Below, one piece after another: positions 41,001 to 53,000 of a DNA stretch of 64,000 nt; the first letter of the stretch is position 1, and the number at the start of each line of letters is the position of its first letter. Origin of the DNA: Caprimulgus europaeus (taxonomy: Eukaryota > Chordata > Aves > Caprimulgiformes > Caprimulgidae); NCBI GenBank assembly GCA_907165065.1, contig OU015524.1, positions 58,445,295 to 58,509,294 on the forward strand, given 5' to 3'. A program made the position numbers and the translations under genes. The notes under the pieces were generated by a model. The model was not told the DNA's origin. It made no database searches and saw only the letters and a list, made by a program, of their open reading frames with translations.

Positions 41001-44000
41001 ACAAAGTCCTTCACTTCCAGTGACAAAAATGCAAAAATTAGTATGTTATCAGTCTCTCTCACAGTGAGTCCCAGGCTGGAAGCAAAACACAGCACAATTC
41101 TAGCTACTAAAAGAAATCCAGTTCTATTTCAGCTAAAAACCATTACAGCCATGAGCAAGAATTAAGCAGGCTAAGTGTGAATGGGTAGGAAATGAGCAAT
41201 TAGCCCAAACTATCTTTGGGCATCACTCTGTCCTTAAAGTTACTCCATGTTAGGGACGCTTAATGGCCACTGCATTTTGTGATTAAAATATGAACAGCTT
41301 CCTCCTTCTTCCCTCTGGTCTTGTATCTACTGAAAAGATGACTGCAGCAATAGTGCAACGAAACATCAAGTGCTCTAGGCTAGACAGAGTAATGCAATCC
41401 AGGTAACCCTGATGGTTTTGCATTGCTGCCTTTCCAGTAATCTTTCTTCAATATAATTTTAAAAAATTACATATTTTTGGTGGTATAAAGCAATCCAGAA
41501 GAGAAGTGTTTGTTAGTTTTTGATTTTTCACATGGCTTACAAGAACTTTGAGTAATCCAGCAGGAAATGCATGGTTTAAATGGAGATCAGAAGCAGAACA
41601 GCACAATGTCTCTGTTGCATCTGTCAAACTGCTAGCAATTGGATGTAGCCCTTTGAAACTCAAGAGAAAAAGGGAAGAGTTTGATTTTAGTGACCGAGTT
41701 TCATCATGTAATGCTAATGTGCTGCTATGTGTTGTGTGCTTGTGTAGTTTTTCCCATGTCTAGAAAAGGAAAACAAAAATGATGGGAAGTGAGGAAAAAA
41801 AAAAGGCTTCTGTGTTTACAGAGATTGAAGAGATTAGGACCAAAGTTAGGGAATAGAGAAATAAAATGAGAGAATAGCTGAAGCTTATACAGCAGTGAAA
41901 GGATTAATGAAGTAAAAGCAGTTGAATGTACAGTGGGTTATCTCTACATAACCTTTGCCATGAATGCAAGTCAGATAAGTGCCAGTCAGCAGTTGGGTGG
42001 GCAGGCAGCAGGAAGGGAGAACTCCTTACAGTGAAAAGATTGAACACGGGCTTCTTTCAGAGTGCTTGAAACCTATCTTTTTGTAGAAGACTTTGATGGT
42101 CCCTTTTGCCTCCCTGAGGGTGTTTTCTCTGGAGATCTTCTGCAGTCAGGAAAAGAGTGGAAAATAAAGAGAAGAAAAAAGGTAGAAAAGATGGGGGGCA
42201 GGGAAGAGAGAGGAAAATGAAGAGGAGAGGAAAAAGAGAACCTGTAAGATCTTGCATCATTGAGATCATGAATGCTTGAAAATAACTCAAATAAGACTTA
42301 GTGGTTTAGCCCCTGCTTCTTGCTTAAATCTAGTAATATTCTAGTCCAGATCTACTTGACTTCTATCTGGAAAGTAAAATTTTTCCCACTGGGAAGGACA
42401 TGCATGGTGCTGGGATTGGTTACAACAATGATCTCATAATTTATTTATCTGATCAGACAAGCATGCTTTATTCTCAGAGCAGACTGGCTATCTGGGAGAT
42501 ATCCTGCAAGCAGGTGGTCTGCTTTGCCGAGCAAGTAATCTTTCTGTAATAAAGTGTATGCTAATCATGCCGTTGAAATACTGTGTAATTAACAACATGG
42601 AGGACCTAAGCAATTTGTCATCAGTACAGAACTTGTGTTAGGAGTTAAGTATAAATAGCTGTATTTAATGATAACTGACTTTATTGCATCTGATTTAACA
42701 AATTATGGGTTATGATCTGTTGCTCTTTAATTGACTGAAAAATCCGGCACCAGCTGCGAAGTTGGGTTTTGGCACATAGTTGCTAATTAAATTGTTAACT
42801 GTCTGAAAAACAGATTCCCCTATGATCAAAAGTCAAAGGAAACATAATGGTAAATTTAGTAATTGTCATTATTTTAAAGGTCATGGTAGAGGTAAACTTG
42901 AAAAGTGTAATCTGTAGAAATTCCCAATATTTCAGAAATAATGTCTTGCTGGTCTGTTTGGAAGGGAGAGAAGAGGAGGAAAATACTTTCAAATAGTTTT
43001 ATTTCTATACTGTTGTATTATACTTAATTTGAAACATAAGTACATGAACATCATCAAGAAACTAAAAGATTCGTCTAGAAACACCAAGCTTTCTGGAGGA
43101 GAGAAGACACGGCATTGCAAACTGGCTTTTCCTTTGTGTTACAGTCAAAGTTAATGAATATTTGTCCCTGCAGCCCTTTACTCTCTTCTCTTTCTATTTT
43201 TTTAAAATACAGGGATGTAGCAATAGACACCGTGAAGACAGGAATGGGAGGAAAAGCTGGAAATAAAGGGGCAGTGAGCATTCGTTTTCAGTTCTATAGT
43301 ACCAGTTTCTGCTTTATATGCAGCCACTTAACTGCTGGGCAGACTCAGGTGAAAGAGAGGAATGAAGATTATAAAGAAATCACACAGAAACTCAGCTTCC
43401 CAATGGTAAGTGTAGGTGTATGTATGCTAAAAACACTGGAGGAAAAGGCTGTATCTTTACATTGTGAAAGCTAGTCTCAGGCTGTCTTTGATGACAGGTC
43501 ATCAAAGAAGTCATCTCGGTGCCATGGAGAATGAGCATAGAAGAAAATGATGAAAAAAAAACCGCAAACAAACAAAAAAAGAACAAAGCATGTTTCACAG
43601 GAGATCAGATACCATCCAGGATAGCAATTGCTTTACAAAAGTTCTACGCCTTTCAAAAAATATAGCTGCTGCAGTGCTTGAAAAGTCCTCGCCTTTGAGC
43701 AGTTTTCAAGTTGATCTTTCAGGACTGTGCAACTTAACTGACAAATCTGTAAGGCCTCATGGATAACATCTAGGTGACTGGTGTCAGAGCTGGAGAGCAT
43801 GATATTGATAGCTCTTCTGGCATTAGTTACTAAGGGTTCCTAAAATACCATCCATGCCACGCAGTACATTGGTGCTTTAGCTGCTCCTGCTCGGGTACAA
43901 TATATCAGTTCTTGGTCAATGATGTGGTACTTTCTGTTCCCTTCATTTTATCCTCATGAATGTGTTGCTGTCAGGAAAGTACTGGCTTTTCTCGCAGTGT

Positions 44001-47000
44001 GGCATGGAGGCACTGTTGGTCTATATGTGTAACCTTTCCCCTAAATCATGCCAAATCAAAAAACCCTAGTGGGTTTTTTTCCACACTTGTCTACTCAGGC
44101 CTGTAGATAACTGATGGAATTTGATAGCAGTGCTTCTTCTGCTTGCCTTAATGTTAGTTGCTTTAATTTCCACAGAGCTTTCTTTCTCAGACCTCTCTGG
44201 AGAGGTCCTAAACTAGGGAGGGAATGATTTCATTCAGTACAGTTTGTGTATTCCGGTTAGTCAGCAGAAAATGGCATTTAGGTTGCAAAGCGTAAAATTT
44301 TAACTCCCTGTTGTTTGCAAGGTTTAGAGGCTTGGCAAATGCAGCATATCAATCAGTTGTTTTATGTAAGAGCTCTGGATGTCCTGCATAGAATATCTGT
44401 TCCAAATGGCCATAAAGTTGTGCTTGTGGTAGTTTTTCCTTCTAATACCTCATTAACTGTTTTATAGCCTTTACAATTGCTGAATGTACCTTGTGTGTGT
44501 AATGTATATAAAGAGTGCCCTCTAGTGCTGTGACAGCCACAGCTCTGGAACGTTTCCTTTGCAGACCTCTCTGGGTTTTAGGAGTTTATAGCTTAACTGG
44601 GGAAAAAAAAAAAAAAAAAGACTGGTCGACTGGTTAGAGGACAGGATGTTAAACTTAGAACTGGAGTGAATTTTCATCGACATTTTATTTCAATATATTT
44701 ACAAAACTGTGACATGCACATAAGATCAAATTTGGAGCTTGTTCTTACACAGGACCCTTGTTGCTGAATGTGCCTTGGTACAAGAGCACATTTTGTGTTA
44801 TTTTTAGAACATGTAAATATATGTATATAAAACACGTTAGGGAAACAAACATATTTTTAATATTCATGATAGCCAAGTTGTGAATATAAAGCTGGGGTCA
44901 CAGCTTAGACATACCTTCAGGAAACAGAGGTCAGAGTCTAACACTCTTGTTTACAAAATTCAGCTCAACAGAATGAAAAAGATGGTGAAGGAACCATTCC
45001 ATTTTAGCACAAGATGGATTTTAACAAGTAGAATGTGGCAAATAAGTCTGGTATTTAGTAATTTAGAGAGACTGACTTGGACATTTCAGTGCATTTAAAA
45101 GGTGTTTTCATGAATGTGATTTAACATTAACAGTATTCTGTACCTCTAAACTAGGGGCAGAGCGTGTTCTCACATGACTATGTCTTCTGGTGTGGTGATT
45201 TTAACTATCGCATTGATCTAACATATGAGGAAGTCTTTTATTTTCTCAAACGTCAAGACTGGAAGACACTTTTGGAATTTGATCAACTACAACAGCAAAA
45301 ATCCAGTGGAAAAGTAAGGCAGTGTGTCTGATTTTCTTGAATACCTGCATGTTGGCTTGATCTAATTCCTTGAGAGAGTGAAAAAGTTGCATTTTCAGAC
45401 CCTTGTTTGTAGTATATGACTGTAGTAATTTGTTTAAAAGTCAGAATGTTGTTTGTTTGCAAGAAAGTTGATATGTCACCTGCCTCATCTATAACTTAAT
45501 CAGAGATGTTATTTCTTTTAATAGATTTTTAAAGACTTCCATGAAGGGACTATTAATTTTGGACCAACATATAAATATGACGTTGGCTCAGAGGCTTATG
45601 ATACAAGCGATAAGTGTAGAACCCCAGCTTGGACTGACAGAGTGCTTTGGTGGAGAAAGAAACTGCCTTTTGAAAAAACAGGTGTGTAGGTTTTTTCCTC
45701 CTTCTTTACCTGAAAGTGGTTTCAGATTCCATCCAGAGACCACATAAGGGGATTTAATCTAGTGAATGGTGAGGAAAGCAGTTAGTGAGTTCTGGGCTGG
45801 GAGCTGTCTTTAGATGTGTCCTGTAGGCTTAGTCAAATTACAGTGGCTTTACTCAAGCTTATGTTTTTTCAGCTTCACTGGAATAACCTGTGGAGGTAGA
45901 GTGAGTCCTTTCTTCTTGAGCATGTGAAGGAAGGCTTCATGCTATGGATTGAAAAAGTGCTGGAGCTCACTGAGGAAATAAAACCAATCCAGCTGTAGCA
46001 ATCTAGAAATTATCCTGTTGCTTTTCAACAGAATCATTAGTCCACACAAATTTCCCATGTTATAATGGCTAGATTGTCGTAACTGTTTTCCTTCGTTGAT
46101 GTATAAGCACTTTTCTATAATTTCTTCTGCCTTGCTAATTCCTAGGAACATTTCTGCTAGTGTCTGGAATTGGGGAAGATTTCATAATTAGTGCTTATAA
46201 AGTCCTTTGAGATCATGAGTGGCCAGCACAACAGAAGGGCTTATTATTCATTTATTATTCAAAACTTACAATAACAAAATAAAAAGTATTTCTTCATGTA
46301 TCCAGGAACAGTTTTCATTACCATTCTCTCAGTCTGCAGGTACATCTATCTCCCAATGTTTATAAAGTCTGAACAAATTAATATTAAAAGTGTCATCACT
46401 AGAGAAATAATTTGGTTTGTAACTGCAGATGTGATTTTCTCATGCCTGGGAGCTACTGCTTGGAATCCAAGTCATACCATGAGTACACTAAGTATAAAAA
46501 CTACAGAGCAAAGCTATGGCAAACAGAGAGTACATGTTAATGTGATCTGGTTATTCACTCTTATTTAAGGAATGAAAAATAAAGTAAAATTAGGAGCTTA
46601 AACCATTCATAGAGATGTAATCTGGAAAAGAAAAACTGAATGAGACATGGTAAGGAATTTAAAGAAGTCCTCTTGTACTGACTGTTTTCATTTTAGGAGA
46701 GAGAAAACCCTTCAGCATTTTCAATGCGTGTTCTTTATTTTGCGTGGCAGTGCTTGCCCTTGGGAGGACGTTAGTTGATGGGGTACGCCCAGAATGTAGG
46801 ACACCTGTCTAACTGGTCTGTAAGAGCCAAGGCAGGTTCCTTTCTTCAGAGCTCGTAGGCCTCCCACAGCTGGGTCACATGGGTATAGAATTGGCCCCAT
46901 GTCTCAGGTTCACCCACCTTCTGAGCTCTGCGAAGTTTTTCTGATTTGTTTGCTGCTAGAGTTCCTCTCCTTTACTGCTGGTGGCAAGGCTCTTCTGCCT

Positions 47001-50000
47001 CTCAGCTCTAATTCTTTTGTCTTGCTTCCTTTCGGTGCTCTGGGATAGAGGACTTTTTGCCTTTCTGAGAATAAATTGTAGCCCCAGTAGGAGTGACTAG
47101 GCAGAAATGCCATATTCTGCATTAACTCATTTTCAGCTCACAGAAAAGAGATAGAGTTATCCATTTGCCCAAACAGTGAAAGCTAAAAACTTTCCTGTTA
47201 CTGACAGCAATATAATACTTCACTCTAGCATAATGTCTGGAGCACTTTCTGTCACGTTAATGCAGTGCAAAGGACGTATATCAAGGCTGGATTTGAATGG
47301 GTTTGCTTTGTTATGTCTGGTATATTAGTATATTATTTTTCCAATCCCTGTGCATTATTCAGATTTGTGGTGTATTTTGCAAGTGCAGTGTCTGTTTCTG
47401 TGCTCAATAATGGGACAGGAGGGAAAATACTAATATGACTCTTTCAACCCAGATTGTACAGGTAATTGATGGGGTGACATTCAAGTTAAGCATTTTGCAG
47501 GTGTCTTATTCTGGTGATCAGCTGTTTCTGTTGCTCTCCCTGTCCTTTCTGTATTTTTTTTCCCAATCCCTAACTTGTAAATCTTTTAGGATACAAGCTC
47601 TTCCTTGAATGGTATACACAAGACAAAAAAACCCCACCTCCCACTGCTAGGGTCTGTGAAGTGCATCCTAATAAAATAGCTTTTAATTGTTAGTAAAACT
47701 AGTTTTGAATGAGTTTTAAATCATGTTTTGTGCTTCATAGCTGGAGAGATCAATCTTCTAGACAGTGATCTGAATGCTGAAACTAAAGTCAGGCACACCT
47801 GGACCCCTGGAGCCTTGATGTATTATGGGAGAGCGGAGCTGCAAGCATCTGACCACAGGTAAAGTCCTAAGCAAATAATCAGCCAAAGGGCTGCTAGGTT
47901 AGAATGTGTCATACTGAATTACACCTTCAGAGTGGGGGACCAAGTCCGATTGTAACAGGAATTACACCCTTCTTCTGTGCTCAGTTTCCATTTTATACCA
48001 GGGTGGCAAGCAACTGTGGTCCTGTATTGATTTCTGCTGCACTGTGATCTCAGCAAGGGTTGTACAAGTTGCAGCCGCAGGTACAGAAAACTGAGGGCTT
48101 TCTCTTGCTTTGTTTTGAGAAGCTCTGATACCCGAACAAGCTGCTCTGATGGCTCCCACTCATCTTGCTGTGGGAGAGGAGGAGGAGGTTGGGACTTCGT
48201 GGCCTGAAGGGGTGTAAGCCATGTACATAGGGCCGGGTGTGACCTCTTCAGAGTAGTGAAGTGTTTGGGCTTCCCTTAGAAGTGGAGATGGGAGAAGGAA
48301 TTAAAAACAAAGACCAGTGCCTCTGGTTGGTCCATATCGCTAAATGCTTTTTAGGGATGTGAAGGACCTTTCTTTGTTAAACTTGTCACCGCCTCACTTC
48401 TCAGAAACAAATTCTGTAATAAATGTACCTTGAAAGCTCCCTTGCATTCAGAATAATCTTCATCTCGCCCCTCGCATGCCCTGTAGAAATGCTACAATAT
48501 TGTTCCTCATAGCAGCGCTCAGTGACTCGCAGGAGCTGGCTCTGTGCTTCTCATGGCGCTCTTGCATGCGAGGACTGTTCTGTATTCCTCCAGCAACGGA
48601 AGAACAAGCCTCTTGCAATCAATTTCTCTGTGTCAAGGCTTTGACATTGCTGTGTTCCACAAGGCACAGTGGAACTGCTGCACTCATTATATAGGACCCT
48701 GAGGATGCAATCTGTGAAACACGGCTGTTGTACATTGGTTTTCTATTTCAGCAAACTTGACTGCAAAACCTGCTTTTTAATTATAGTCAGCAGGTTTGTT
48801 TTCCTAAGGTTTGTGCTGGAAAAAGGGCTTAACTATAAATTTGTGACATATGGAAACACATTATGATTCACAGTGCTTACAGAAATAGTTGATGCTTCCT
48901 ATAGGGGTTTTTTTTTTTTCCCCTTTACTAATTCCTTTCTAGTTCTGCTGTTGTTGCTTTCATATGTTCTGGTAATGCATATTCCAGAGCCTGCTTTATG
49001 GCAAGTAGGAGGCAGCAATTTGACAAAGAAGAGCAGCCATCCCAGTTACTGCTCTGTGTGTATGTGCAAGTGGAAGTCTGAGAACATGGATTGCATCCAC
49101 TGAGATGAGAAAAGATTTACTCTTTCAGACAGATTTCTCAATTTTTTTTAGATCTAACACACGGAGAGGTAATTTGTAAGAAATGGCCAAAGAAGCAAGT
49201 TTGTAGTGTTGGCTGCTTATATTGTGATGGATTGACATATGTTTGCTACATAACTGCATTATACACTAAGAGTACCTTGTTCTTAGTTTTTGGAAGAAGA
49301 GATCTTTATGTGGCCTTGTCTAACAGAAAATAATATATTGTCTTCCCAATCTATAGATGTTTTAGGAGACAGCTGTTTGATAAGGAGTGAACTATTCTGG
49401 TATTTCCAGACTGTAGGTTTGCCAGAAATGCTACTCATAATTGCTATTTGAATTCCTTTATGGTGTGTCCTCACTGTTACATTCAGCTAATGCAGGGCTG
49501 GTAAATATAATTAATAGTGCTCAAGGCATGATCTGCTACTGCAGGAAAAATGAAACAGTCCCCCAGACTCTGAACTGCTGGGTTGTATTGCCAGCCACAA
49601 TGCTTTTTTGCAGCCAAACCTTAAATAATTTGTTCCTCCTCTCTTTCTGTGTAGAATATAATAAACACTTCCTTCTAAGATATAGTAGGATTAGTTAAAT
49701 ATTTCCAATGAGATTTGACATGGTGGAGTTAAAAATTATCATAGATGCATAGAGTTTAAACAAAAAACTGTTGGTCCTTCACACAACTAATTTCTTACCT
49801 GTCCTACTGCTTGACATTGATTTTAATTTTATATAAACATTTCCTACTGGGTGATGTTGATCTTAATTTTATATAATCATTTCCCCTTTGTTTCATGTAG
49901 GCCAGTGTTAGCTATTGTAGAAGTAGAAGTTCAGGAGGTTAATCAAGCTGCACGTGAGAGCATTTTCCAGGAAGTGTCATCTTTCCAGGGACCACTGGAT

Positions 50001-53000
50001 GCCACAGTAGTGGTAAATCTGCTATCACCAACACCTGAAGAGAAAAATGATTTTCCTGAGGACTTGCGTACAGAGCTTATGCAAATCTTTGAGGATTACG
50101 GCACTGTTGTTCTGGTCAGGTGAGTCTGGGATCTGAAATGGCATGTCATCTGTTCAGAAACACAGACTAGAGATTTCTTCTTTGTCCTGATAGAATTCAA
50201 TTTGTATTAGAAGTTAGTATGCTGAATTCTTTTACTGTATCTTGAATTTTTTGTTAGAAATCGAATACAAGTGGTTTGAATATCTCATCAACCTGTTAAT
50301 GAAGTAGTCTCACAGCTCTTTTGGCTGAGTGGAGGAGAACTTTGTTCAGTACAGCACCATAAAGCAGAGGCTTTGATGTGAATCATCACCTTCAGATTCA
50401 GGCTTCATTTCCATGCATTGCTTCTGCTGGCAGGTCCTTGGGCCTTACTTCACCTCCTCTGAGGAGGTCTGCTCTCTTCCAGCACTCCTTCACACTCACA
50501 AGGATTTCCTGGCTGGCTCTGCTTTTTTTAGGGGGGTCATTTTGCTTATTTTTTAATGGTATGGCTTCTCGCAGTTCCAGCATCTCCTGAGTTTGAGAGG
50601 GAGGATGTGATTCCGTCTGGCAGAGCAGTTTAATTTCATTCTGGCTGATTCTGTACAGGGCTCCAGCATTGCTGCGAGACTTCTGTTTTGAGAAATGCAG
50701 GCAAAACTGGTCAAGACCTGACAGTTGACCCAGGAAACAAGACCAGAAACTTGTTTATATTGTATTTGATCCATTTATTAATGGAGAAAACTGATGACTT
50801 CTTGTTGTGTGGTTTTATGAAGTACCAAATGTAAGCTGAGGGTTCTAAAGCAGCCCTGCAGGAACAGCAGCACCAACTTGCTTGTGAAGAAAAAGAGCAA
50901 GAAAAGAACATTTTGTGGTGGTTTAGTTGTTTTTTGTTTTGATTTTAATTGCTACACTAGTCTTTGAGAACATCCCATGTCCTCTGAGGTGAGGGAGATG
51001 CAGAGCCACGGAAGTTAGTACAGAGGGAGCGTGGATATCAGACTTGGTATCCTGTGAACAGCTGCTGAGATGTTTGTACTGCCGCTTTAGGGGTGACCCA
51101 GTAAAGGGCAGGGTACTGGGGTCACACAAGGGAGGATGGGGGAGAACAAGAGGCCAACTGGGAGTCGCAGATGAGAGCGTAGAAGGTAGTTCATTGCAAA
51201 TTGAAATTTTACACAACTTTGAGACAGCAGCAATTTAGGATTTATTATTAGATACATCACAGGATTAGATTGTGTAGTATTTAATGACACTTTGTCATCA
51301 GCCAATTAACAGAGTGATTTAACAAAATTTTTTAGGATCAAACAGTGACTTAGTTAAAGATTAAAAAATGGGAGGGTTTACACAAGACTTAGGACAGAGT
51401 TCCTTAAATCAAATCACACACAAACACAAACATACACACACTCTCACACAAATACAGAGGTTAGCCTATTTAGATTTTCTCGTTTGTAAATTGTAATAAA
51501 TTACCTGGCACCAAATGATCTTTAAATTTTGCAAAATCCAATTATGGAATTATTCACCCTTCTCCTTTGTCAACATCTACCAGCGGACAATCTCTCTTCT
51601 TTGTTGGCATCTATCAGCAGATGATCTGTGAACTTTGTGAAATCTACCCTGAGAGGCAGCCCAGCTCAGGGGAAGATACTGGGCCACAGCCCGCTGCGAT
51701 CCTCAAGAGCTCAAAGGATCTCACTTAGGATTGTTATTTGTAGGATTGTGATGTGATTGACTTTGGACAATCACTTTTTATTTTTCATTTTGGCCACAAC
51801 TTGTGTTAGGTGATTTTGATATCTCAGCAACTGTACAATTCCAGTACTTTCCAGACTGTACAGTTCTGGTACCTATCAGAGTGGGTGATGATCCATGCAT
51901 CAGGAGTTTCAGGTAGAGTCAGGGAGTGCCTGATCATCCCAACTCACTGCACTTGTAACCAAAACAAGAATGCAACATTGGTTTATAGTGAGATTACAAA
52001 GAGGCCTAGAGGGAACTGGACCACCACAAGCTGTTCAAAGCTATCATGCTTGCCTTTAATACTTTTTATTAAATGATTAAGTAAAATACATTGTTTTCTC
52101 TTCTTTTTTTACTAGGATCAGTGGAGGTCAAATGCTGGTGACATTCGCAGACAGCAAGTCAGCTCTTCGTGTTATGGATATAGATGGTGTCAAAGTAAGA
52201 CTCTCTCAAACCTATAATAATAATATCATAACAAATGTCTCAAAAGTGGTTCCTTAGAATGAGATAGTTATGTTTCTAGCTAAACCAAGTAGCACTATTT
52301 TAAAGAAACTTAGTGCTCACAAACTGAGGGGTGACCTTATTAATGTTTATAAATATATGAAGGGTGAGTGTCAGGAGGATGGGGCCAGGCTCTTCACAGT
52401 GGTGTTCAGTGATAGGACAAGGGGCAATGGGTGTAAGCTGGAACACAGGAGGTTCCACTTAAACTTGAGAAGAAACTTCTTTACTGTGAGTGTGCCAGAG
52501 CACTGGAACAGGCTGCCCAGGAGGGTTGTGGAGTCTCCTTCTCTGGAGACATTCAAGACCCGCCTGGACGCCTTCCTGTGTGAACTCATCTAGGTGTTCC
52601 TGCTCCGGCAGGGGGATTGGACTGGATGATCTTTCGAGGTCCCTTCCAATCCCTAATATTCTGTGATTTCACAGCTGCTGAGGCCTTTAATGCAGTATAT
52701 CGGTTTCAGCAGGGGAGGAGGTAACTTTTCTTGGAGCTCCTAAGCAGTGCTTAGGATCTGGCCTCCGATACCACTACAGGATGCATGGACTTGGTCATTG
52801 TTCTGGCACTTGAAGCAGTTCTCCTGAGATTATGTGTGACCTTATACTGTTGCCAAAGCATCCTCACAATTGTGGTTTGGAGATTTTCTGTTTCTCTTAA
52901 GTGTATCAAATAAGCTCCTTCTACCAAGCTGGAACAACATGAGTCATTGTCCTCCATGGCAAACTCAGCATTAGCAGTAGGCGTTTACCTTCCAATCCCC

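Larger units (their letters stand above)
39735..43212 (+). other. SYNJ2: SYNJ2 intron between visible exons 13 and 14
   Basis: Intron of 3.5 kb. It carries the solo LTR at 40495-41147 and a polypurine tract at 42148-42240. A weak CR1-like stretch lies near 40275. No host gene recognised. Confidence 0.85.
50914..52028 (-). mobile_element. Probable avian LTR or LTR-like element with 15-bp imperfect inverted ends
   Basis: TGTGGTGGTTTAGTTG at 50914 and, on the opposite strand, TGTGGTGGTCCAGTTC ending at 52028 agree at 13 of the first 15 bases. The TGT...ACA ends suit an LTR. Inside, on the minus strand, are parts that resemble bird retroviral LTRs from memory (GAGCTGGGCTGCCTCTCAGG; a tandem ATCTACCAGCGGACAATCTC-like unit) and an AATAAATCC poly-A-like signal near 51240. 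I find no matching target duplication, so the edges are less certain than for the other LTR. A non-autonomous DNA transposon is the alternative. No coding potential is seen. It appears old. Confidence 0.45.
50120..52115 (+). other. SYNJ2: SYNJ2 intron between visible exons 18 and 19
   Basis: Intron of 2.0 kb. More than half of it is the element at 50914-52028. No host gene recognised. Confidence 0.85.

Noticed and set aside
44520-44640. A17 run as the tail of a processed pseudogene
   Set aside because: No coding-like sequence upstream and no flanking duplication.
52270-52593. 107-codon plus-strand frame as a host gene
   Set aside because: The residues are the C-terminal end of CR1 ORF2, so it belongs to the LINE.
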